Origin: F1-60-MAGs149 sp032119475
Lineage (GTDB): Bacteria; Actinomycetota; Thermoleophilia; Gaiellales; F1-60-MAGs149
DNA length: 55,658 nt
Assembly (NCBI GenBank): GCA_032119475.1
Contig: JAUMCA010000030.1
Coordinates: 1-55,658, forward strand
Direction of reading: 5' to 3'
Part shown: positions 48,610 to 55,658 of the stretch, piece after piece
How the letters are laid out: each line of letters opens with the position of its first letter
Numbering within the stretch: position 1 is the stretch's first letter
Notes under the pieces: generated by a model
Databases searched by the model: none
Seen by the model: the letters and a program-made list of their open reading frames with translations, nothing else
What the model was told of the DNA's origin: nothing
Program-made: the position numbers and the translations under genes

Positions 48610-50645
48610 CAGGAGGCGAGGACGATCAGCCCGTCCAGAGCGACGCCGGCGCCGTCGGCGATGACGAGGGGGTTGACGTCGATCTCGACCACACGGGGAT
48701 GATCGTGCGCGATCCGCCCGAGCGCCACGACGACGTCGGCGACGACGGCGATCGCCGCATCGTCGAGACGGTGGGCCAGCGGGCCGACCTCGCGGACCAG
48801 GCGCTCCGCGTCACCGGCGGCGATCGGCGCCAGCGCCGCTTTGGCGGTGTCGCCGACGGCCTCGGCCCACGAGCCACCCACGCCGACCACCACGACCGGG
48901 CCGAAGAGCGGATCCCGCACCAGGCCGCAGAGCACCTCGGCGCCGCCGCGGATCTCCTCGCACACGAGCACCGGCCCGCCGATGCGCTCCGCTGCAGCGC
49001 GGGCCCGTTCCGGATCGGTGCAGCCGAGGATGACGCCGCCCAGCTTCTCCTTGTGCGCCGGGCCATCCGCCTTCACGACCACGGTCGCGCCGATCTCGGC
49101 GGCCGCCGCGGCGGCCGCCGCAGGATCGGCCGCGCGGATCTCCCGCGGCGCTCCGACGCCGTACCGCCCGAGCACGGCCTTGGCGTCCGCCTCGGCCAGA
49201 TGGCCATCCGGGCGGTCGAGTTCCGGGCACGCGATCGGATCCGCGGCGGGCGGTGCCTCCGGCACGCGCGGCTGCCAGCGGGCGGCCGCGGCGATGGCGC
49301 GGATTCCGGGTCCCGCGCCGATCAACACGGGCACGCCGGCGGCCGCTGCGGCGTGCACGACCTCGTCGGCGGGGTCGGACACCGCCGTGGACAGGATCGC
49401 GAGAAACGCGTCCACGCCGTCGCGCGCGGCGTCGGCGAGGGCCGTCGCGGCGCCGAGCGCGTTCTCCCGCTCGGAACTGCTGAAGCGCCAGGACTGGTCG
49501 ATGTTGATCACGACGCTGTCGACGTCGGTGTGCGCGCCGCAGCGGCGCACGAGATACGGGACGATCTCCTCGGGCTCCGCGAAGGCCCAGTAGTCGATCG
49601 GGTTGTGGACGCCGTGGAAGGGGAACGCGGCGTCGATGTCGGCGGCCAGATCGGTCGGCAGCGTCATCAGCGGCATCCCCGCCGCATCCGCGAGATCGGC
49701 CACCAATTCGGCCTCGCCGCCGGAGTTGGTCAAGAGGACGGTGCGACCACCCCGCGGACGCCGCGGCACGCCGAGCACCTCGAGGTGCTCGAGCCACTCA
49801 CCGTAGTCGTCGACGCGGACCGCTCCGTACGCCCGGCAGAGCGCGTCGAAGGCGCGATCGGAGCCGACGATCGCCCCCGTGTGCGCCATCGCGTTGCGCG
49901 CCGCGACCTCGCTGCGACCGACCTTCATCACCACGACCGGCTTGCCCGCCTGCGCCGCCCGCTCGAGCGCGGCGCGGAACGCGGCGGGACGCCGCACCGC
50001 CTCCAGGAAGAGGCCGATGGCACGGGTGCCCCCGTCGTCGGCGTGGAACGCGAGCCAGTCGGAGGCATCGCGGCTCGTCTCGGACCCGATCGACACGACG
50101 CTGCGGAAGCCGACGCGGGGGCCGCACGCGACGACGGCCTCGCCGATCGACCCCGAGCCGACGATGCAGGCCACGCCCCCGGGACGGAACCCGTCGCAGA
50201 TCGTCCCCATCCAGGCCGACGGGCGCTGCGGCACGGCGATCCCCATGCAGTTGACGCCGACGCAGACGGCGTCCGCTGCGAGCAGGCGCTCCCGCACGGC
50301 GGCCCGCGCGATGTCCCCCTCCTCCCCGCCCGCCTCTGCGCCGAGGCCCGGGATCACGAACGTCCGATGCCCGGCGGCCAGCGCCTCGTCGAGGGCCGGC
50401 ACGATGGTGCGCGGGCCGAGCGCGATGGCGACGACGTCCGGGGCGAACTCGACGTCGGCGATCGACGGCACGCACGCCACCCCGCCGGCGCGCTCACGTG
50501 TCGGGTGCACGCCGATCACCTCTCCGCCGTGGGCCGATAGGCTCTCGACGAGGGCCAATCCGGCACCCCGGTCGGAGGCGCCGACGACGACGCTGCGCCG
50601 GATGTCGAGGAGGGGCGCGACGTCGGTGCGGAGGAGATCGCTCAT
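48609..50645 (-). CDS. NDP-forming acyl-CoA synthetase, fused alpha-beta (copy 2)
   Basis: 678 residues, same domain order as copy 1 but clearly diverged: CoA-binding SVVVGASDRGAGLAL, GVNCMGIAVP, active His255 in NAMAHTGAIVGS, then a C-terminal ATP-grasp domain with TVVVKADGPAHKEKLGGV and VEIDVNPLVIADG. ATG at 50643-50645 is preferred to an in-frame ATG 27 nt upstream. First gene of the synthetase-dehydrogenase-synthetase operon. The two paralogues around a dehydrogenase suggest activation of one acid and release or activation of another. Confidence 0.92.
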   Translation of the reverse strand: MSDLLRTDVAPLLDIRRSVVVGASDRGAGLALVESLSAHGGEVIGVHPTRERAGGVACVPSIADVEFAPDVVAIALGPRTIVPALDEALAAGHRTFVIPGLGAEAGGEEGDIARAAVRERLLAADAVCVGVNCMGIAVPQRPSAWMGTICDGFRPGGVACIVGSGSIGEAVVACGPRVGFRSVVSIGSETSRDASDWLAFHADDGGTRAIGLFLEAVRRPAAFRAALERAAQAGKPVVVMKVGRSEVAARNAMAHTGAIVGSDRAFDALCRAYGAVRVDDYGEWLEHLEVLGVPRRPRGGRTVLLTNSGGEAELVADLADAAGMPLMTLPTDLAADIDAAFPFHGVHNPIDYWAFAEPEEIVPYLVRRCGAHTDVDSVVINIDQSWRFSSSERENALGAATALADAARDGVDAFLAILSTAVSDPADEVVHAAAAAGVPVLIGAGPGIRAIAAAARWQPRVPEAPPAADPIACPELDRPDGHLAEADAKAVLGRYGVGAPREIRAADPAAAAAAAAEIGATVVVKADGPAHKEKLGGVILGCTDPERARAAAERIGGPVLVCEEIRGGAEVLCGLVRDPLFGPVVVVGVGGSWAEAVGDTAKAALAPIAAGDAERLVREVGPLAHRLDDAAIAVVADVVVALGRIAHDHPRVVEIDVNPLVIADGAGVALDGLIVLAS

Positions 50646-50721
50646 GGCTGCGGAGGATGGCAGGTTGCGCACGGCGGCGAGACCGTACCGCGCGCATCCG
50701 CCGAACCGCGCACGGCCTCCG

Positions 50722-51078
50722 TCAGACGTCGCGTCCGACGGCGTCGAGCGCGCGCTCGTAGGCCGCTTCGCCGGGCCGCAGCCAGGTCGCCATCCGGTAG
50801 CGGCCCCGCGCCGCGTCTATCTCCCCGACGCCCTGCAGCGCGCGCCCGTGCAGGAAGTACGCGTAGTGGTCGTTCGGCGCGCACTCGATGGCCGCCTCGG
50901 CTTCCGGCAGCGCGTCGCGGAAGCGACGTGCGCGCAGGTACGCGATGGCCAGCGCCTCGCGGATCGAGCCCTTGCCTGGCTCGAGGTCCCGGGCCTGCTC
51001 GAGCGGCGGGATCGCCGCGAGGTACTCGCCGTCGTCGAGGGCCCGGCGCCCCAGCGCGTAGAGCTCGTACACGCCCAT
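50722..51078 (-). CDS. Small TPR-repeat protein
   Basis: 118 residues made of about three tetratricopeptide helices pairs (LYALGRRALDDGEYLAAIPPLEQARDL-like spacing: GRRALDDGEYLAAIPPLEQA, then AIAYLRARRFRDALPEAEAA, then YFLHGRALQGVGEIDAARGR). A protein-protein adaptor; partner unknown. ATG with TACAAT 7 nt upstream, so leaderless. Confidence 0.85.
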   Translation of the reverse strand: MGVYELYALGRRALDDGEYLAAIPPLEQARDLEPGKGSIREALAIAYLRARRFRDALPEAEAAIECAPNDHYAYFLHGRALQGVGEIDAARGRYRMATWLRPGEAAYERALDAVGRDV

Positions 51079-51085
51079 GGACCCG

Positions 51086-51091
51086 ATTGTA
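51086..51091 (-). promoter_or_regulatory. -10 hexamer of the TPR gene, leaderless
   Basis: TACAAT on the minus strand, 7 nt before the ATG at 51078. Confidence 0.6.
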
Positions 51092-51102
51092 GGCCGGGAT
51101 GA

Positions 51103-51660
51103 TCAGGCCAGCGCGAGCAGGCGGTCGAGCAGCCGATAGGTGATGCCCCAGAGCACCACATCGGCGGCGTCCTCGTGCGGCAGCCGCCACGCCGACACGA
51201 GCGTCGGCGCCTCCGGCACCTCCGCCGACACGGCCTCGAGGTCGACGAACGGGGTCCACCAGGCGGCCGCCATCTCGTCCGAGAGGACCAGGGCGACCGG
51301 CTCCGCGACGTGGGCGACGTACGCGCTGATCAGGATCGGGAAGGTGCGCGGCTGCAGCGGTTCCAGCGCGCCGATCACCTCGCCGTGCCGCGTCGGATCG
51401 AAGCCGACCTCCTCCCGCGTCTCGCGGACGGCGGCGGCCAGCGGATCCGCGTCCCCGGGCTCGACGCCGCCGCCGGGCAGGCCGACGTGACCCGACCACG
51501 GATCGCCCGCGCGGGTGGCCCGCCGGCAGAGCAGGATCTCGGCGCCGCGGGCGCCATCGCGCAGGCAGATCATCACGCTGGCGCTCGCCGCCGGCGGCGG
51601 TGCGTCGAGGGTGCCCCGCAGCCGGTTGCGCAGGATCTCGATGTCGGGCACGGCGGCCAT
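51103..51660 (-). CDS. Nudix hydrolase, coenzyme A diphosphatase-like
   Basis: 185 residues. Nudix box GHVGLPGGGVEPGD followed by AAVRETREEVGF; the CoA-pyrophosphatase-type preface DPWSGHVGLPGG, RNRLRGTLDAPPPAAS and the late LWGITYRLLDRLLA match the NudL/YeaB group that hydrolyses CoA to 4'-phosphopantetheine and 3',5'-ADP. ATG with TAGGCT 7 nt upstream. Divergent from the HIT gene. Confidence 0.9.
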   Translation of the reverse strand: MAAVPDIEILRNRLRGTLDAPPPAASASVMICLRDGARGAEILLCRRATRAGDPWSGHVGLPGGGVEPGDADPLAAAVRETREEVGFDPTRHGEVIGALEPLQPRTFPILISAYVAHVAEPVALVLSDEMAAAWWTPFVDLEAVSAEVPEAPTLVSAWRLPHEDAADVVLWGITYRLLDRLLALA

Positions 51661-51667
51661 CGCGGCG

Positions 51668-51673
51668 AGCCTA
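51668..51673 (-). promoter_or_regulatory. -10 hexamer of the CoA-type Nudix gene, leaderless
   Basis: TAGGCT on the minus strand, 7 nt before the ATG at 51660. Confidence 0.55.
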
Positions 51674-51688
51674 CCGCCTGCGGCCCGG

Positions 51689-51694
51689 TACGCT
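51689..51694 (+). promoter_or_regulatory. -10 hexamer of the HIT gene, leaderless
   Basis: TACGCT, 6 nt before the ATG at 51701; back to back with the Nudix promoter, so the two -10 boxes are only 15 nt apart. Confidence 0.55.
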
Positions 51695-51700
51695 TGCACC

Positions 51701-52198
51701 ATGGAGCGCCTGTGGGCACCGTGGCGGCTGGAGTTCGTGCAGGCCGCCGCGGGACACGACTCGCTCGACTGCGTGTTCTGCTCCGCCCCCGCCCGCGGCG
51801 ACGACCGCGCGGCGCTGATTCTGCACCGGGGCGAGACCTGCTTCGCGCTCCTGAACCTGTATCCGTACGGCAACGGCCACCTGATGATCGCCCCCTATCG
51901 GCATGTCGCCGCTCCCGGCGACCTCGACGCGGCTGAACGCGCGGAGCTGTGGGCCCTGCTCGACCAGGCGCTCGCGGCGCTCGAGCGGGTGATGCAGCCG
52001 CACGCGGCGAACGCGGGGATGAACCTCGGCCGTGCCGCCGGCGCCGGCATCGAGGGGCACCTGCACCTGCACGTCGTGCCGCGGTGGGCCGGCGACGTGA
52101 ACTTCATGCCGGTGCTGGCGGACGTCCGCGTCATGCCGCAGCACCTGGACGAGACATGGCGTCTTCTCCGTGACGCATGGGTACCCTCTGGGGCATGA
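51701..52198 (+). CDS. HIT-domain protein, Ap4A phosphorylase-like
   Basis: 165 residues. Begins MERLWAPWRLEFV, the typical start of the actinobacterial Ap4A phosphorylase/HIT group; DCVFCSAP carries two Cys, and the HIT motif is GHLHLHVVPRWAGD. Splits or phosphorolyses diadenosine polyphosphates or nucleoside phosphoramidates. Its TGA overlaps the next ATG (ATGA at 52195-52198). Confidence 0.93.
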   Translation: MERLWAPWRLEFVQAAAGHDSLDCVFCSAPARGDDRAALILHRGETCFALLNLYPYGNGHLMIAPYRHVAAPGDLDAAERAELWALLDQALAALERVMQPHAANAGMNLGRAAGAGIEGHLHLHVVPRWAGDVNFMPVLADVRVMPQHLDETWRLLRDAWVPSGA

Positions 52199-53541
52199 CG
52201 CTCGATCCCGCCATCTTCAAGGCCTACGACGTCCGTGGCATCGTCCCGGACCAGTTCGATCCCGACGGGGCCTACCGCATCGCCCGCGCCTACGTCGAGG
52301 CCTTCCGCGCGAAGCGCATCGCGATCGGCCACGACATGCGCCTGTCCTCCCCGGACCTCGCGGCGGCCGCCGTGCGCGGCGCGCTCGACGGCGGCGCCGA
52401 CGTCCAGGTGCTCGGGGAGATCGGCACCGAGATGCTGTATTACGCGGTCGCCGAGGGCGGCCTCGACGGCGGTCTGATCGTCACGGCGTCCCACAACCCC
52501 GCCGAGTACAACGGCATGAAGATCGTCCGTGCGGACGCCCAGCCCGTCGGCAGCGCCTCCGGCCTCAACGAGGTCAAGAAGATCGCGCTCGGCGACCCGC
52601 TGGTCCCGGTCGCGACGCCGGGCACCGCGACGCCCGTCGACGTGCTGCCCGGCTACGCGGCGAAGATGCTGTCGATCGTCGACGTCGCGGCCCTGCGTCC
52701 GCTGACCGTCGTGCTCGACGGGGGCAGCGGCATGGCGGGCACCATGCTCGGCCCGATCCTCGAGCGGCTGCCCATCACCGCGGTGCCGTGCTTCCTCGAG
52801 CCGGACGGCGCGTTCCCGGACCATCAGCCGAATCCCCTGCTGGAGGAGAACCGCCAGTTCGTGATCGGCAAGGTCCTCGAGCACCCCGGCGCCCTCGGCA
52901 TCGCGTGGGACGGCGACGCGGACCGCTGCTTCTTCATCGACGAGGGCGGCCAGTTCGTCCCCGGCGACTTCATCACGGCCCTGCTCGCCGAGGAGGTGCT
53001 GCGGCACCACCCCGGCGCGACGATCCTCTACGACGTCCGTGCCTCCCGCGCCGTGCCGGACACGATCGAACGCTGCGGCGGCATCCCCGAGGTGTCGCGC
53101 GTCGGGCATGCGTTCATCAAGGTCGCAATCCGCGAGAGCGACGGGATGTTCGCCGGCGAGGTGTCCGGCCACTACTACTTCCGCGAGTTCTACGGCGTCG
53201 ACACGGGCATTCTCCCGGCCCTCCTCGTGCTCCAGCTGGTCTCGCGCAGCGGCACGACGCTCGAGGCGCTGCTGCGCCCGCTACGCGAGCGCTACTTCAT
53301 CACCGGCGAGATCAACTCCCCGGTGCCCGACGTCGCCCTGAAGCTGCAGGAGCTGAAGGACCGCTTCGGGGACGGCGCGGCGATCACGCACCTCGACGGC
53401 ATCTCGATCGACCACCCGACCTGGCGGTTCAACGTGCGCCCGTCGAACACCGAGCCCCTGCTGCGCCTCAACCTCGAGGCGCAGAGCGAGGCGGAGATGG
53501 AGGCGCGCCGCGACGAGGTGCTCGGGGTGATCCGCGGATGA
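52195..53541 (+). CDS. manB: Phosphomannomutase/phosphoglucomutase
   Basis: 448 residues, alpha-D-phosphohexomutase family. Active phosphoserine in VTASHNPAEYNGMK, metal loop WDGDADRCFF, sugar-binding GEVSGHYYFREF and the phosphate-binding RPSNTEPLLRL in domain 4. Interconverts mannose (or glucose) 6- and 1-phosphate for glycan precursors; the exact sugar cannot be read from the sequence. ATG at 52195 is preferred over one at 52177 because it gives the ATGA overlap and begins at the conserved IFKAYDVRG domain. Confidence 0.93.
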   Translation: MTLDPAIFKAYDVRGIVPDQFDPDGAYRIARAYVEAFRAKRIAIGHDMRLSSPDLAAAAVRGALDGGADVQVLGEIGTEMLYYAVAEGGLDGGLIVTASHNPAEYNGMKIVRADAQPVGSASGLNEVKKIALGDPLVPVATPGTATPVDVLPGYAAKMLSIVDVAALRPLTVVLDGGSGMAGTMLGPILERLPITAVPCFLEPDGAFPDHQPNPLLEENRQFVIGKVLEHPGALGIAWDGDADRCFFIDEGGQFVPGDFITALLAEEVLRHHPGATILYDVRASRAVPDTIERCGGIPEVSRVGHAFIKVAIRESDGMFAGEVSGHYYFREFYGVDTGILPALLVLQLVSRSGTTLEALLRPLRERYFITGEINSPVPDVALKLQELKDRFGDGAAITHLDGISIDHPTWRFNVRPSNTEPLLRLNLEAQSEAEMEARRDEVLGVIRG

Positions 53542-53888
53542 CCCGTGAGGCCGACGCGATCGCCGCCGTCGAGCGCATCGTCGACGCCGCCGACGAGGCC
53601 GACGCGCTGCTGCGCGAGGCCATCGGCGAGCTCGCGGAGCGCTACGCGGCGGGTGTCGGCATCCGGTTCGTCGAGGAGGGCTCGTTCACCGACGGGCCGT
53701 GGTCGGGGCCGGGCGGCGCACCGGCGACCGAGATCCCGATCCTCTACGACGGCGACCTCGTCGCCGAGCTCGTGACGAGCGCGACGCTGGACGATGGCGC
53801 GCGCGCCGCGTGGGAGCGCGTCGCCGCGCTGCTCAGCCCCTACTGCCTCGTCGGCTGGGACATCGGCGGCGAGGACTGGGAGCCGTAG
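53538..53888 (+). CDS. Small unknown protein, GAF-like
   Basis: 116 residues, not confidently assigned. Helical start (EADAIAAVERIVDAADEADA), then GVGIRFVEEG, PATEIPILYDGDLVAELVTSA and a final helix with RVAALLSPYCLVGWDIGGEDW. The alternation and the YDGDLVAEL strand are reminiscent of a minimal GAF domain. Coupled to the phosphomutase gene by ATGA at 53538-53541, so possibly a regulator or partner of it. Confidence 0.7.
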   Translation: MTREADAIAAVERIVDAADEADALLREAIGELAERYAAGVGIRFVEEGSFTDGPWSGPGGAPATEIPILYDGDLVAELVTSATLDDGARAAWERVAALLSPYCLVGWDIGGEDWEP

Positions 53889-53889
53889 G

Positions 53890-54390
53890 TCAGACGCCGG
53901 GCGCGCGGGGATGGTCCCGGCGCAGCACCGCCTGATCCAGGATGTCGCGCAGCCGGTGCGGATCGTCCACGCCGCGGAGGGCGAGGTCCGAGTCACCCAG
54001 GTCCGACCCCGCGGTGTCGAACTCGATGTCGCCGAAGTTGAGCAGCCGTCCGATCAGCCCCTGGCCCGTGTTGACGTTCTGGATGCGGTCCAGGCTGGCG
54101 CTGCGCTCATCACGGCTGACGATGCCGCGCCGGACGACCAGGCGACGGTCCGTGACCGTGTAGTGCAGGTGCAGGCGCTGGATCCAGCCCAGCACGACGA
54201 CGGCGACGATCCAGACCACGGTGACCGCGAGGAACGGCGCGACCGGGATGTCGAACCAGCGGCTCAGGAGGATGCCCGCGATGAGCGGCAGGAGGCCGAT
54301 CAGGCCCCACTTCAGGATCAGGGTCACCGACCACTTCCACACCGGCCGTCCCTGCCAGACCAGCGTCTCGCCCTCGAGGATGTCCGCCAC
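53890..54390 (-). CDS. PH-domain membrane protein (YdbS/bPH2-like)
   Basis: 166 residues. Short N-terminal LEGETLVWQGRPVWKWSV, two helices (LILKWGLIGLLPLIAGILL and PFLAVTVVWIVAVVVLGWI), then a bacterial PH domain with YTVTDRRLVVRRGIVSRDE, RIQNVNTGQGLIGRLLNFGDIEF, the standard order for this family. GTG at 54388-54390 preceded by GGGAGCGAAC decides the start. Confidence 0.88.
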   Translation of the reverse strand: MADILEGETLVWQGRPVWKWSVTLILKWGLIGLLPLIAGILLSRWFDIPVAPFLAVTVVWIVAVVVLGWIQRLHLHYTVTDRRLVVRRGIVSRDERSASLDRIQNVNTGQGLIGRLLNFGDIEFDTAGSDLGDSDLALRGVDDPHRLRDILDQAVLRRDHPRAPGV

Positions 54391-54441
54391 GTTCGCTCCC
54401 TTCGACCGGTTGAGGGTACCGCAGAGCGACCCTGCGGGAGG

Positions 54442-54447
54442 TAGGAT
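54442..54447 (+). promoter_or_regulatory. -10 hexamer of the FAD oxidoreductase gene, leaderless
   Basis: TAGGAT, 7 nt before the ATG at 54455. Confidence 0.5.
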
Positions 54448-54454
54448 CGTCGCC

Positions 54455-55624
54455 ATGGCATACGACCAGGTGATCATCGGAAGCGGGCTCGTCGGGGCCT
54501 CGACGGCGAACGCGCTCGTGCGGCGCGGTGCGGGACGCGTGCTCCTGCTGGATCGGGGCTCCCCCGGCGGCGGAGACTCCGGACTGACCTTCGGCATGGT
54601 GCGCCGGCACTACACGAACCCGGTGCTGATCCGCCTGTCGATGGCGGGCACGGAGACGCTCATGCGCTGGGACGAGGAGATCGGGGTCGGCGCCAGCGGC
54701 TACGTCCCGACCGGCTACCTCCTGCCGGTGCCCTCCGAGCTGGAGGACACGTGCCGGACCCAGGTCGCGATCCAGCAGGAGCTCGGCTTGGAGACCGGCT
54801 TCCTGGAGCCGGATGCGATCGCCGACGTCGAGCCGCTGATGGCGCTCGACGGCGTCGCCGGGGCCGCCTACGAGCCGGCCGGGGGCGTCTGCGACAGCCG
54901 CCTCATGATCGGCTCGTGGATCCTCGACGGCCTCGCCCGCGGACTGGAGCTGCGCCAGAGCGCGCCGGTCCAGTCGATCGTCATGCGCGGGGAGCGCGCG
55001 ATCGGCGTCCGCCTCGCGGACGGCGAGGAGATCGAGGCCGGCCAGGTCGTCGTGGCCACCGGCGGCTGGACACCGGAGCTGCTCGCACCCGTCTGGGAGG
55101 TGCCGATCGACCTGCGTCGCATCCAGGTCGCGATCCTCCGCCAGCCTCCGGGCGCGGTCCCGCCCAGCGCGGTGACCTCGGACGCCGTCTCCAACGTCGT
55201 CGTGCGCGCCGCCAGCGGCCGCGACGTCTGGGTGGTCGCCTACCAGGAGGGCACGCCGCCGATCCACGTGCGCGACGACTGCCAGCTGCCGCTCCTGGAG
55301 GGCTACGAGGACGCGATCCGCGAGGCGCTGCGCGCCCGCTTCCCGTCGCTCGCCGGCGCGCCGCTGGTCGGCGGCTGGGGCGGCGCGTACGACCACACGC
55401 CGGACTGGCACCCGCTCGTCGGACCCGTCCCCGGCACGGAAGGCCTCTGGATCTGCGCCGGCTGGTCCGGCCACGGACTCAAGTCGACGCCCGCGATCGG
55501 GCGCTGCCTCGCCGACACCCTGCTCGGCGCCCGACCCGAGGTGGACATCGGCGACCTCGCGCCGGATCGCTTCGCGCGCGGCGTCGAGAACCGCTGCGCG
55601 TATGGGCCGGGGGCGCGGGCGTGA
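54455..55624 (+). CDS. FAD-dependent oxidoreductase, sarcosine/D-amino-acid oxidase family
   Basis: 389 residues, DAO-fold. FAD motif IIGSGLVGASTANALVRRGA; SGLTFGMVRRHYTNPVLIRLS carries the substrate-side Arg/His; VVVATGGWTPELLA and the C-terminal GLWICAGWSGHGLKSTPAIGR (flavin-binding second motif) are typical. VGGWGGAYDHTPDWHPLVG resembles monomeric sarcosine oxidase and related N-methylamino-acid oxidases. Substrate unproven. The last 34 bases of the window (55625-55658) contain no feature I can support. Confidence 0.9.
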   Translation: MAYDQVIIGSGLVGASTANALVRRGAGRVLLLDRGSPGGGDSGLTFGMVRRHYTNPVLIRLSMAGTETLMRWDEEIGVGASGYVPTGYLLPVPSELEDTCRTQVAIQQELGLETGFLEPDAIADVEPLMALDGVAGAAYEPAGGVCDSRLMIGSWILDGLARGLELRQSAPVQSIVMRGERAIGVRLADGEEIEAGQVVVATGGWTPELLAPVWEVPIDLRRIQVAILRQPPGAVPPSAVTSDAVSNVVVRAASGRDVWVVAYQEGTPPIHVRDDCQLPLLEGYEDAIREALRARFPSLAGAPLVGGWGGAYDHTPDWHPLVGPVPGTEGLWICAGWSGHGLKSTPAIGRCLADTLLGARPEVDIGDLAPDRFARGVENRCAYGPGARA

Positions 55625-55658
55625 TGGGGTGGTGAAAAGGGGTGAGGGCCGATAGGAA

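Overview
The window is 55.7 kb of very GC-rich, densely packed bacterial chromosome with two 10-N scaffold gaps (20991-21000 and 30007-30016), so it probably comes from a draft or metagenome assembly. Strong GC bias, GTG/TTG starts, the order rpsO-pnp-M16 peptidase-dapB-dapA, a GlpX fructose bisphosphatase, a crcB pair, and a -10 hexamer 6-7 nt in front of many start codons all fit a deep-branching Actinomycetota lineage (Thermoleophilia-like). A Chloroflexota relative with similar habits cannot be excluded by reading alone. No phage, transposase, plasmid or CRISPR genes were seen.

Region 1 (1-12.5 kb): uvrC with a coupled partial gene; two tiny TadE-like prepilin-type proteins; two overlapping membrane proteins; bcp peroxiredoxin coupled to a CaiB/BaiF CoA-transferase; a glutamine-synthetase-like ligase divergent from a fumarylacetoacetase-family hydrolase and an SDR; a membrane protein divergent from tsaC/sua5; tRNA-Leu(CAG); an aminotransferase divergent from glpX.

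Region 2 (12.5-23.1 kb): one long leftward set, rpsO, pnp, M16 peptidase, dapB, dapA, a previously easy-to-miss 29-residue basic protein, a PhnD-like protein without signal peptide, an NQO-type flavoprotein and two crcB genes, mostly linked by 4-nt start/stop overlaps. Upstream of rpsO lie a doublet of 92-nt hairpin repeats, a scaffold gap inside a 29-bp dyad, glnA, a small cysteine-rich protein and tRNA-Leu(CAA).

Region 3 (23.1-32.2 kb): Baeyer-Villiger-type monooxygenase, methylaspartate ammonia-lyase, oligoendopeptidase F, Nudix hydrolase, polysaccharide deacetylase, a DeoC-like protein that has lost its Schiff-base lysine, a membrane-anchored putative glycoside hydrolase and era.

Region 4 (32.2-37.1 kb) is the most interesting functional unit: a GntR regulator, a cytochrome P450, a GS-like gamma-glutamyl ligase, a signal-less solute-binding-fold protein and a PuuD-like gamma-glutamyl hydrolase. 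The layout suggests oxidative plus gamma-glutamylated breakdown of an amine, with a candidate operator in front of the P450. It is followed by a second doublet of the same hairpin repeat family.

Region 5 (37.5-55.6 kb): molybdopterin oxidoreductase, L,D-transpeptidase, an OYE-lutA-lutB-lutC operon, two NDP-forming acyl-CoA synthetases flanking an acyl-CoA dehydrogenase, a TPR protein, a CoA-type Nudix enzyme, HIT protein, phosphomannomutase, a small unknown protein, a PH-domain membrane protein and a FAD amine/amino-acid oxidase-like enzyme. Overall the genes mix housekeeping functions with heterotrophic use of amines, organic acids, acyl-CoAs and lactate.
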